Positions 24,161-47,690 of a DNA stretch of 64,000 bases are shown here, one piece after another. Position 1 is the stretch's first letter, and every line of letters starts with the position of its first letter. Source of the DNA: Eumeta japonica (taxonomy: Eukaryota > Arthropoda > Insecta > Lepidoptera > Psychidae). The stretch covers positions 496,001 to 560,000 of the forward strand of contig BGZK01000209.1 of NCBI GenBank assembly GCA_005406025.1. Reading direction: 5' to 3'. Below the pieces are notes generated by a model. The model had not been told where the DNA came from and searched no databases. It saw only the letters and a list, made by a program, of their open reading frames with translations. A program made the translations under genes and the position numbers.

Positions 24161-25181
24161 TTGTGTCTATATTATTTAAGTGTATTTTCCATAGTATATT
24201 TTTGTCATAGGCACTTTGGCAAAGTTATTCCAAAAAAGGAGATTTTGAATATTTGCGAAAAGATGGATGATCGAATCCATACTGTATGTATTCTAGAAAA
24301 TTGTAAATTTTGAATTATACAGTATCTCAAAAATTATACTTCAAAGACTACTCCAATTTTGTGTCAGGAGAATGAATTTATAAGTGTTTTTTCCAGTCCT
24401 CTTTAAACCCACAGAATCTATTAAATTTTGACAATAAAAAAATAATTGATTGCAAATTAGTCCCACATTGCACTACGAATTATGTGAAGAACAATGTTTT
24501 GCAATTTCTACTTTATATGGCAAATATAAAGAGACAGTACAAGTATCGTAGAGCAAGTACATTGACATAAGGCGCCTCCCGAGAATAGCTCCGTATGGCT
24601 AACGTTGCGGCACAATCCAACGCTTATGGGTCATGTTGATTCCTCTGAGATTCAACAAGATGTTAATATGTATGTGCAACGGCTTTGTAGCATGTGTATA
24701 TGATATATATGCCGAAAAGTAAAGCAAACTATATTTTTTTTTAGGAAACACTGTTGATATAACAGTACTGGTCACTATCACGTTCTCCTGCGACGCACAG
24801 GACACTCGAGTGCTAGCCCAGATGGTCTAGATCGCTGAGTTTTTTTTTCCAACATGCAGGTTAAAAATATCGAATTGTAAATATATTAGTACGGCGGGTG
24901 TAGGCAGAGGCAAATACTGCTGCGCCCTTCCATCATCAAACCCGCATTAGTTTTTTAGATTCCTTTCATCTATTTACTTCCATTCGTCCATCCGTCCTGA
25001 TAGAGTCGTCATTTGTGAAAGAAAAAATCGTGATAAAACTTGACTGACGCAAAAGGGTTGCGGAGAATATTAGTAATCATGTGCAAATTTCGATATCTTG
25101 CCATCATTTGCGCTATGGATCACTTCTCTCTTATCTAGAGGAGAGCCCTATCCGGCAATGGACCTACAACATTTCAAGTGC

Positions 25182-25227
25182 TCGATTTTTGTCTGTACAA
25201 CTTATAGGTTGTACAGACAAAAATCGA
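25182..25227. repeat. 20-bp perfect inverted repeat, 6-base loop
   Basis: Arms 25182-25201 and 25208-25227, loop TTATAG. The left arm begins TCGATTTTTGTCTG. In the gap between the two convergent genes. Confidence 0.95.
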
Positions 25228-28200
25228 ACTCTTTATGTAGGCATAGAAAGTAATTTAATCAATAATATTTTTTTTGTAATTATTTAAAAAAGTAATGGAA
25301 ATAGTGTATCCATTGTTTATAAATATAAATTGTACTATTATATCCTCATTCTAATATACTGTAGTTGAATCACAATACTAAATTATTTCAGAGACATTGT
25401 TTCCATGTTTGCAATAATATATTGTTTTTTTTACCTCATTCTAATACTCAAATAAAATCTTTGACTACTTCATGTCTGTTCATGGATCGCTACAAGTATT
25501 CATGGTATCTAAATCAGATTTTGATCTATGTGTTTTCTTTTAGGCACTATCACCAGGTAAATACAATGTTTTACATAATTTGTAAAGCATTGAATTTATC
25601 TGGTCATATGCAACAGATCAAAGAAGTCTAATCAGTGAGATATTATTCCAAGGCCAGTGCATACACCACATGTAGTGTGCGTAACTCGCTTTTCCAATTA
25701 ATTTAATGGAATTGGAAGGACACGCGTAATATTATACATTCCAAATTAGAGGCCACATGCGAATGCGCCCTTAACACAAATCTCATGGGACTCCTATTGA
25801 CTCTGCAATGATCTAAATCACAAAAACTATAATTATATTCAATGGTGAATACATTATATAGTTCAATTGAACTACATATTTATCGTTTATTATAATCTAC
25901 ATAAATACTCCATTAATAATTTTATATTATGTAATATTTTGTATAGGTAATTTTTTATCACCTACTTTTAAAGGATGTAATTGAAAAGTGTATTGTGAAA
26001 CTTGTATTTACTGCGTTAGGTTTACATACATTTGTAGTAAATTTATCATAAATAAAAAAAAATAGGAAAATTAGTGTAAAATTTACCCACTCACTGATCA
26101 TCCAGATTATTGTGCAATTAATTGGGGAATGTCTAAGGCTTCTTGTTATTTCGAAATGGTATTGTGTACATATATTTTTTATTTTTTTATGTGATTTTTC
26201 TCGCCGCGTTCGTTCCCTTGTTATATCTTTTCCACGGACATGTTTAAAAGAGAAGTATTTTTGTATAAAAATGTTTCTTGCTCAGATCTGAAAAATAAAA
26301 TTGCGTGACGTACAGAAAAATATATTTCAGTCGTGGTTTTAAAATGTTGGAGAATCGTGTGACGCGACAAGCTTTCCTTATTATTTTTAAGGCATTTAAT
26401 TTGAAATCAGTTATCTGTGGACAATGTGCGTGGAAATTGTTAGAAGCGCCGTTTTGTATATTGTTTTGGATTAGAATCCACTCCATCAAAGTGTTTAAAG
26501 AATTGACATTGTATGTTGTTATATTACCGCTGTGGAATGAAATATAGAATGAATTATAACAATTTAATGTTACGTTTTAATTAGAACCTAGCTCAGACCG
26601 ATACTACGCATTTAATTTTGTCATATTTATTTTAGAATATAAATATTTAAATTGTTGAAAGACAAAAAATCTTTGATTTTTAATAATATATGAGATTCAT
26701 ATATGAAGATAATATAACAAAACAAGATTAATTTATAAAACTTGCTTTTAAAAATTACTTTTTGCGAGCTGGATGTCAGGTACAAAAGCTAATTTCACAA
26801 ATCTGAATCACGATATGTGTACTAGTTTGAATGAAATACCAATAGGTGCAGCCTAATGGCCCGAAAAGACGCTTTCAACAGCAGAAATATAAGGAATTCA
26901 ATCCTCCCCGATTACAGGCGAATTGACCACTGCGTTTTCTTATTTAAATTAAATTAGAACATAGCCAGTGTTTCCTAGTGTTATAAATGTACGACGACCC
27001 TATTTGACTAAGGATTTTTTAAGATTAATTACAGTAGAGCTGTGGCCCTGCCGTGACAAAAATTTGATGTGAAACTAAAAGAGCCTCATATGTTCTTGAC
27101 TTATGGGATTAAGTTGCAAGAAAAAAAATTATTACGCTAAATTAAATAATGAAGAAATATTAATTTATGATCCATAGTTATAAATATCAATATTTTGCGT
27201 AAAATATTGTATGCAGCACAGAGGAATGCGATACAATGTATTTACAAAATTCGCCTGAGGTTAACACGATCATGCAAACAAGTTATATCTATCAGTCATA
27301 AATCATAAATGATTGATTGAATGATGGTGGGAATACTTAACCGCCAGTAATCTAAAGGACAGCTTCGAAAGAGCACATATTCATTAAAAAAAATAATAAA
27401 TTTTATTAAAACAAAAGCTTGTGCGATCGTAATGGCTTTGACTGCAAAAAAAAATGACAAAGATTATATCTAAATAAACAATATGCATTCTATTATATTA
27501 CTTTTTAGTTTTTGTCATGACTATGACAAACATAAACAATACGATTACACATTCACTCAAATGATTTGCTGATGGTAGTTTGACGAAAAAGTATTTCAGA
27601 ATATTTTAATCAGTCAGAATGGATTACACGCTCAATTTTTCATCAATCATGGCTATTGAATAGATATTGAAGAACCTTCAGTTGTGAAGTTGCTCGATGA
27701 GATCTCATTGTGTTAAGATGCAAAAAAAATAAACAGTTTTTTATCAATTCCTTTTATTGATTTTTCTTACACTTTTTCCTCGATCGTCACGCTCGTAATG
27801 CCGACAGACGATCACTACATTAATTTTGTATTCATACATAATATATTATTAGGGTACAAAAATCATCTCACGGCCATTGGCTGTTCATAATCTTAAAAAC
27901 CAAATAAATATCAAGCCATCTAAGTAAAACTAATCGATATTAAAATCCTTAAAAACTCCTAACAAAATAAAAATTTACATACGAGCGAGTTAAAATAAAT
28001 CGTTGTATCCACAAGGAATGTCGTAACTAGAAACTCTATAAAGACTATCTCACAAGTACATGCATAAGAAAATAAAAATCTAGATCCTAATATTCTTACA
28101 AAATTATCGGTAGAAAAATTCCCGACAAACTGATAGTAAAAAAGTTTACTAAATGCAGCATTAAGGCTGGAATGGATCATTTGTAGGGGGAATGTTCATA

Positions 28201-29441
28201 CTCTAGCCGATATTAGAAAAGTAAGCCAAAATACATTTATAAGGTAATGTAGAAAAATTAAACAAAAGGAATAATAGCACTCTTGTAGTGTTCGGAAAAC
28301 AAGGTATTATAATATTCTTTTCTATAAAATCAACATGGAAGCCGTACATTTTGTTATAAAACATGAAAAAGCATTTTATGCCTTATCCTAGCACACCAAA
28401 ATAACTATCCCTGGAGTTTTCGAGAAAATTATAAAAATTTCATCTACGAAAGCAAATGATTTCTAAAAACATATCAATCGCCAAATAGTAAATTCAACAA
28501 TTTAAATACACGTATTCTTAGAACGTAGACACAGAAAGCGCAAATTTGTTACTTTAAGAACTCTAGACTCGTTCACCAGTTTGTGAAAGTTATACACATT
28601 TTTGAAAGTGAATATTTAATTGATAGGAATTCGCAAAAAAAAAATACATCTGATCGCGTTCTATATATTTAATAAACAAGCAGTGGTTCAACATTTCTTT
28701 CTACGGCGTATTTGCGCTCGCTGCGCCTACGTTTGTAGTGATGCATTGAAATTGTTGAAGCCGTGACGTCCCCCGCCCCTAGCCTAAGTCCACGCTCGTG
28801 ACGTAAGCGCTTACAGAATTTATCATTACCAAGCCTTCGTTTTTCTTTAGGCGATTATTTTATAAATTGTATAAAAAAGACATTGACACATCTTTAATAC
28901 TAATAGAAGTTACCGACGGCGCCACCGTCAGCCTTTTTTTTTCAGCAATCGTCGCAAAGTCTGCATCGTAATGAGAGATAGGACAATGTACGTAAGTTTT
29001 GTTAAAAACAAAATCTTACCACAGATTATTTTTCTTTCCAGAACTCTCGTTAAGGTTATAAACGAGACATGGTCGTGTTACGCCCGACCGCTTTTCCGTT
29101 TGTTATAACTCGCACTTGGACCTATCCTCTTATACAACAATTATAACTAGTTCGTTAAATCTTATCGCTAATGGTTACATTGAAAAAAAGAATTATGGTT
29201 AAATACCAAAGGATGTTCATTCCTTGATCCCGCGAAATTTTAAAGAAAAATTATTGTATACTGAAACTTTCGGAATGTCTCTGAATCGAATGTTTTCTTT
29301 CACAAAGTCATACTTTTTGTTATTATTATGAAAGGTGGGATTATAAATTTTCTATATGAAAAAAGTCAAAAAGTACCAAAACGTTTTCTCTTACAAATGT
29401 TAGACAGTGTCTTTAAGTACTACTTTAAGTCAATCTAATAT

Positions 29442-29612
29442 GGTACAGTACAAGGCACGAAACTTTGCCGCTGTGAAGTTCATCACGAAAGCGTTGCAAT
29501 GGCGTAAATTGGGAACGCGGGGGAGAAGAAGGAAGGGTCGGGGAGCGTAATACCTGCGCAGATATCATTCGCAGCCAATTCAGAGCGACAGAGTTTTGTG
29601 CGTTGTGCTGTA
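29442..29612. mobile_element. MITE-like element with terminal inverted repeats
   Basis: The left end GTACAGTACAAGGCACGAAA (29443-29462), continuing ACTTTGCCGCTG, is the imperfect inverse of the right end, CAGAGTTTTGTGCGTTGTGC then TGTAC. The repeats are about 30 bp and the element about 170 bp. No clear target duplication. A truncated inverted copy lies at 39661-39762. Confidence 0.55.
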
Positions 29613-30140
29613 CATTATTTGATTGGCATTGTTAATGGAATCTTGAAATAATGTTTATTTCTGCATAATATACATTATTATGTTTAATGGTGTACATTGT
29701 GGTTTTGCAAGTTATGTGCAAAATTAAAAAAATATATATAATCATTTTACATACAATTTCAATATAAAGCTATTATGAAACATCAATATAAATGTTATTT
29801 AGGCTAAAACCTACTCATGATTAATGGACATGTAGCTCCATAATTTCTAAAAAGCTTACAAACTGAAATCGCATGCAAAAAAAGCTAACTTTTCGTTTCT
29901 TACTGACAAAAATACGTTGCTAGCAAATGTGCCGAGACATCGACAAACGAAATGGTGATTACGTAATGTTCTTCAGGATGAACTCACGCGAAAACAAATA
30001 TTATATCAACTTGAAACTCAACGATTTTACTCTTTCATTGAATTTTATGAACTGGAAAAGTTTCTTAAAAAAAAAAATATTAACATCGTATGCAACTTTG
30101 CCGACTGTCATTGGCGACAATATTTGACGTGAGTCCACGA

Positions 30141-30341
30141 TTTATTTAAAACATTTTATTTTTTGTTTAATTTTCAAATAATGCTGTGTCATGGAAGTGA
30201 TGTATTTCAAATCACTTGTAATTATTCTCCCTGTGAATCTTTGCAATTTTATAATATTATGCTCAGCTTGCAATACTATCTTCCATTACACAGAATCGAA
30301 ATAGGTGTATACACCTCTCGTACAAGTCGCAGCGCGCGGGC
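30141..30341 (-). other. Possible short plastin 3' UTR
   Basis: Downstream of the plastin stop. Two AATAAA motifs on this strand (30160-30155, 30146-30141) would give a 3' UTR of about 200 bases. Longer forms extending into 27,700-30,000 cannot be excluded. Confidence 0.4.
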
Positions 30342-42266
<11,925 letters not shown>

Positions 42267-42334
42267 CTGTAAACAATACAGAAGAGAATTGAACATCAAA
42301 TAAGTAAAAAAAAAAAGAAATATCCAAGGAGGGT

Positions 42335-43075
42335 GTTGACAATGCCAGAAAGTCGCTCCCCGGACTTGTCTCGGGCGAGAAATGAGGTGTTGTAAGCTCG
42401 ATTGAGGCACAGAGCTTCGTCACTAGTTCACCACCCAGTCCCCAGAGGGGCGGAACGCGGACTAAAGAGGTTCGCTTAGGTACCCTCAATGCATGTGAAG
42501 GGATTGATAACAAAATTGATAATGTCTGTGAATTTATGACAACCGAACAATTGACATTCTATGGGTGAGACTAAAAAAAAAAGCATCGGTTAGGCCATAG
42601 ACACAGACAGTGCCGAAAGCTTCTTACTATGAGAAGGAAACATTCAAGTAGAATCAATGTAGTGGAGATACGATTCCTGTGTAGTATGTGGTGTGGAGTG
42701 TCTTTGAAAGATAAATATAGGAATAGTGATAAAAAACGATGCTGTTTGACAGATGTAATAATGACTAGAATAGAAGAATGCATGTGGAGGTAATTTGGTA
42801 TTCTGGGAAAGAGGGATAAGAGTCAACTGATAAAACAAATCCATAGAGCGAATGTGTGTAATGGAAGGTTTGGAAAGGATCGCTCTAGAACTCTAGAAGT
42901 TCTTATTCAGTCCAAATGATGGTACATTGAAGAAGGGCAAAATTTGAAGTCTTCGAATGCGACAAGCTTTTATGAAACAACTGCTGGATTCAGTCACGCA
43001 AGAAAGAGGTCTGTGGTCTCTGCCTACCTTTCTGTGAAATAAACGTGACTTTATAAGTATTTAAAATAAAAATTT
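42335..43075 (+). mobile_element. Internally deleted LINE (endonuclease start joined to RT end)
   Basis: At 42472-42560 the frame reads RLGTLNACEGIDNKIDNV, then CEFMTTEQLTF, like the start of a LINE AP-endonuclease domain (often annotated in insects as craniofacial development protein 2-like). At about 42655-42730 it switches to the post-RT C-terminal region: EIRFLCSMWCGVSLKDKYRN. The whole RT core is missing. The tail near 43010-43045 (CTCTGCCTACC-TTCTGTG-AATAAACGTGA) resembles common lepidopteran LINE 3' ends. Confidence 0.7.
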
Positions 43076-46000
43076 GCACGTTATTCTATAAAATCTTTAA
43101 CAAATATTTATAGATTTTACTTGTCGATAGACGACTTGCTGTCAACGTATTGTTGTACATTGTTGTCAACGTATTGTCCAGTTTCGGATTTTCCGATCGC
43201 GCTATCGAGCTCTTAGTGACAAATGACGCATGAGTTCTTTCTGTTCAGCATAAAATACCTAATCCCATTAATGGTATAATCCATTTTTCGGGCTAAATAT
43301 AACCTCTCCTGAATATCGTGCGACATCAGCCCGATCCTGTTGTATCGATCTTGTTCGTAAAAATACATACATCCGTATACTTAGTGTAGCATACAACTTT
43401 TATCCATGGGTAAGAACGCGTGTAATTTCAATATTACGGCATGAAAAGCAACATATTGTTATGTTAGTCTACAATATCGCCTACGTCTCCTTCCATTTTT
43501 ACGACGTGCTGGAACTGAAGCATGTTCATGTGTGATTTGACATTTTCGCAAAATCCAGTGGGACATATTAAGGGTGAGGGTTGCTCAGCAGTTGCCATCG
43601 CCTTCGAAACAGAAGGTCACCACAGGCGAATTGACAGATAAGCTTTAAAGTTAATAGTTAAGTCAATCTATTCGCTCCGTGCCCCAAGAAGTACCTTAAG
43701 ACATCGGTCTTGGACGTTATCGTCGCATTGTTGACGACGACTATCAGCAGCGCCGGGCCCGAGTAGGGCCAGAGTGGAAAGATTGAAATTCGAGCCCTTC
43801 AATTTGAAATAAAACGAATATGGGAGGAGTATGCTTCAGCAGTGGACATCACATTCCAGTTATTGTGGTAAACGAAGGAATTATACTCTATTTATACGAT
43901 CTATAAAAATACAGTAGACATTAAAAAATATTAATACCAATATGATTAAAATCAATAAAAAAAACAAAATTAACTGTAAGGCTTAAGAATCATGTGTATA
44001 TCTTTTTCTCGCGAAATGTAATAAACTATTTTTTATGCGTTTAATTTTAAATACTATTGATTTTCGACGACAACATTTTGTAGTTTCTTTTCCACTTAGA
44101 AATTAGAAACAATTATAAAAAATAATTTCGATCTCTCTGAACTACTTGAGAGACACTTTAATTAATGAAATAAAAAATCAAGAACTCTTTGAATAATCAC
44201 AATACTAGCAATTCTTTGAATGGGTGCATTATTTTAATGTTTCATGCATTAGGTCTTTAATGTCTTCTACAAAATATTGAATAGGTTAATAATAGGTATT
44301 ATTATTTACACTATGGTACAGTTCACATTGTGATAGGAGTAGTCGGTATATAATCTCTGAAAGGTAATGTGTACGAATACCGAGTAATCATTGTAATAAC
44401 GTCGTGCGCTAATGTGTGGGCACACTAACTACACACCGATGGTCATCGCATACCGAACGCTCATTCTAGCCTTTTTTTTTATGACTACGACAACACACGT
44501 CCACCTACGTACAGCCGACGACGACGCTGCCTAAATTAATATTCCGATAGGCGCACCGGCGCGGCGTGTGCTCAGAGGCTCGCCCGCTCGGGGCGCTGTT
44601 TACTTGACGCCAGATGCGCGACGTGCGCCGTGACGTCACGCGGCCTTGCCTCTCCATTTCGGCGGGAAACAGACCGCGTCGGGGGCTATTAGCACGGCCG
44701 CATTAAACTCACTAATAAGCGGTGAACAAAACGTGTATTAATTACCGACTTTCGTCCGTGTAACGACCGCTGTCCGTGTGAACAATGTTGACATAATTCG
44801 ATAGGCGCGGGCGCAACGCAACGCTGAGAATGCTTGCTAGTCTACATCATAATATCCTCCGATTAGATACAGTGTGGTTCGGTAGTAGTTCTCCAGTACC
44901 GTTCGTAGCGTCGTTTTGGAAAGACCTTGAGAGGCGTATACACCATATAACCTCATTTCTCGGCACCCGAATGTATGAGGCCAAATATACCTCCAGACTA
45001 CGCACACAGCCCTGTAAAATCTCATGTCTTTAGAAGTACTGTTACGGAGGAGAACGGTATCCGGTCAGCGCGCGCGCGATACAATAACAAATCAATTGGA
45101 GATAATTCCATCGTTATCATACATATCAAGGTGCCTCGATACAAATGTACGATACTAAGCAGAAGGACATGATCCTACTTCGGCGATCCGGCAGGCTCCC
45201 CCGGGGCGCGGCGCTCGATCCTATTTTCGGCTTCCCTCGCTCCGTCACTGCCGTACGATCTAGCCGGGAGGCGTCCTGCACTAAATTTTCCTAATCGAAT
45301 TCGCTCTCAACTGAGTTAACAAAATTCTCTTCTTCCAGAGATCATCGACGGCCAATCATCAACATATTCATATTAGACAGTCGCTGACAGTTCAGGCTTC
45401 CGGCTCGCGAGACATTGTCGTTCTCACGGACGTCGTATTTCTTTAGTTCCCCTATGAAGATCCTCGTTTGGGATTCTGTGTCTATCAGAGAATCGCCGGA
45501 CATAAAACGCATCATACGCCTTCAGTTCGATCGTATCAAACTAACAATTTCCCTTGACCCGACCGAAAATATAAGAGTATGTATATTGTTTGCATTGTTC
45601 CTACTCAGCTCCGTCTAATCAGACGACCTACAGGTTTAGGGTGAAGCCCTAACCGAAGCTTTCTATGGTTATCCCTTTCGTTCATTACCTTGGGGTGAGA
45701 GGGACAATTCTATAGAGACACTTCTCTAAAACGTCATGCTGCTGTTGACGGTTCGAAAAAAATATTTAAAATCAATTTGAATGATCGGCCCGAGGGTGTA
45801 CGATGAACGTTCAGTTCAGGAAGTGATTCCAACGAAGGTATCAGTCTAGACACATACATTTTACAGGTTTTGGGCATTCGTTTCGAAATATGTCAACACG
45901 GAGTAAAGACTTTTTAACTTAGCGAGTAAACATAATATAATAAACCATTTTGGCCACAGAAAATTGAAGATTTGTATAAATTAATTACGAAAATTAAATA

Positions 46001-46163
46001 TAATACCTTACAACACCAACCAAACAATCAAATTATTAGTCATAAGATACTGAAAAAATATGTTGTGTGTTATGTTAAGGAGAGTGTTTATGTTTATTTG
46101 AAAAGAGGTGAGCGGGGGATATGTGTGCGTGGTTGCTTCGTGTGCATTGCGGAGCACACATGC
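43076..46163. other. Plastin 5' side, no exon supported
   Basis: Between the LINE remnant and the hAT element. Around 43,660-43,880 a decayed repeat ends ATGCTTCAGCAGTGGACATC, like a LINE tail. A 44-codon minus-strand ATG frame lies at 43598-43464. The GC-rich candidate regulatory patch is at 44,560-44,700. The block 45,170-45,300 is also GC-rich with no frame. Confidence 0.45.
44560..44700. promoter_or_regulatory. GC-rich candidate promoter/enhancer with a CRE palindrome
   Basis: A GC-rich patch in AT-rich surroundings. CGTGACGTCACG (44629-44640) is a perfect palindrome around a full CRE (TGACGTCA). TTTCGGCGGGAAA just downstream (about 44657-44669) looks like an E2F-type site. It lies upstream of the first visible plastin exon, so a role in plastin transcription is possible. 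Inferred. Confidence 0.35.
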
Positions 46164-46739
46164 ATGAGAATTAGGGTTCGTTCCCGGGAAATCAAGCTCG
46201 AGAAAAGTCGAGAACTCGAGAAATCATGTACATACTTATATAGAAATTAAATCGCCGTTTGTTGTTGTATGGCGGCGCGGGCCAAAGCGCAGCGGCACCC
46301 TTTGATCTCGCTGCAAGCGCTCTGCGGCGTCGTTTTTACACTTTCATTCGTGTTTCGACTCTAGCCAAGAATAGTTTACGTAGTGAGTGTTTCACAGATT
46401 ACGTGATTAATTGAAATCAAACAGGTAAGTCTTTTCACTTTTATTGACACATCATGGCTATATTATTCATATTATTTTTATCAATAATATGATCTTAAAT
46501 TTTACTAGGTACGAGTACCTATCTGTTCTTTTCTATTATTTTTTAGTCAAACTTTAATACATAAAATAACTAAAACGATACATTAATTGTACAACTTAGT
46601 CTAATTATATTTCCTATTTTTGTAAAACAACAACACACAAGCTTAGTTTTTAATTATTCTGATATGTTTCTCTTATGTAAATAATTTGAAATTAATTAAT
46701 GTGTCATTTTAAATTTGTAAGACGAATATTGCCTTATAT

Positions 46740-47450
46740 TGATATAAGGAATCTGCAAATGCGCAATGCCTAAAGTGCCCAAAAACCATTGCTTGCAAAG
46801 GTTCAAATACTAGCGGGTTGGTGAGACAATTAGCACATATACATAAAATCAATATTACTAAATGCGGGACCCAAGAAGAATCCGAATCTGAAGCATCTAC
46901 AAGTTTAGGTGTGAGTGCATCGAAAAAAAGCAGGCCTGGGTATGAAAGTATGCAGTAACAGAAACTAAACTTCAAAACTCCACCGATACAATAATTGGGT
47001 GAAATATTGGCGAGGCTGGCTGCAAAAGACGGCTTCACCATAAATGGAATCACAAAAAGTGAATTCATTCGTGATTCACTTTCTGCTAAAGGATATAAAC
47101 TGCCCATGTGTGTCAATTATGTTATGAATCTGATACTAAAATACTATGTGGATAAGGAAAAAAAAATGATAAAAGAACTTTCAGATATTTGTTCTTCAGG
47201 TAACCGGCTAAGTGTGAGTATTGACGAGTAGACAAACATACGTTACAAACGTTATTTTAGTGTTATTTGTCATACTACAGAAACGACACATTATAATTTG
47301 GGGTTACTCTATATACCCGGTAAATGTGGGGCCGTTGAAGACAAATAGTGGAGGAACGCTTGGAACATTTTGGAGTGAAATTTGAGAGTGATGTTGTTGC
47401 CGTAACAAGCGATGGGCCAAACGTAATGAAAAAATTTGGCAGAGAAAGCC
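46740..47450 (+). pseudogene. hAT transposase remnant (BED zinc finger and N-terminal part)
   Basis: Around 46755-46850 the frame shows a BED-type finger: C-x2-C (CLKCPKTIACK) followed by H-x2-H (LVRQLAHIHKI). A stop follows near 46960. A second open piece from 46995 reads GEILARLAAKDGFTINGITK and on to LSVSIDE, then an in-frame TAG at 47229; a third piece (47348-47450) includes VTSDGPNVMKKFG. These are characteristic of hAT transposases. Stops between the pieces and the lack of the C-terminal dimerisation domain make it inactive. Confidence 0.85.
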
Positions 47451-47463
47451 CCTGTGAAATGGT

Positions 47464-47690
47464 TATTTTTGTTTTGTTTTATAGAAGCTATTTTTGTTTA
47501 CAATTTTTAAGTAGATTTTTTTCTAAATAAACAGCCAAAAATGGTGCTGTGATTGTAATTTAACTATAAGTTAAGATATTAACGTTTTCTTTCATATTGA
47601 TTTTTTGTTTAGTTTAATAAAAGCTACTTTTGTTTGTAAGTTCTAAATAACCAGCCAAAAATGATGCTGTCATTATAATTATGAGTCTGA
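47464..47690. repeat. Internal duplication inside the hAT element
   Basis: Two related blocks, roughly 47470-47560 and 47610-47685. Each carries AGCTA-TTTTGTTT, a TTCTAAATAA-CAGCCAAAAATG stretch, then TGCTGT-ATT-TAATT. They lie in the non-coding right half of the element, where the transposase C terminus would be expected. Confidence 0.6.

Larger units (their letters stand above)
22011..27800. other. Intergenic region between convergent TMCC and plastin
   Basis: AT-rich. Contains the GC-rich island (23,985-24,160) and the hairpin (25,182-25,227). Near 24,890-24,950 a stretch (CGGGTGTAGGCAGAGGCAAA, TTCCATCATCAAACCCGCAT) resembles a LINE 3' end in reverse orientation. No gene supported. Confidence 0.5.

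Noticed and set aside
24005..24313. 102-codon frame over the GC-rich island
   Set aside because: No ATG start, no family resemblance, and composition changes abruptly in the middle; kept only as an island of unknown nature.
44629..44700. Minus-strand ATG frame in the GC-rich patch as the first plastin exon
   Set aside because: The residues do not resemble the start of a fimbrin, and phase and donor do not join EF-hand 1.
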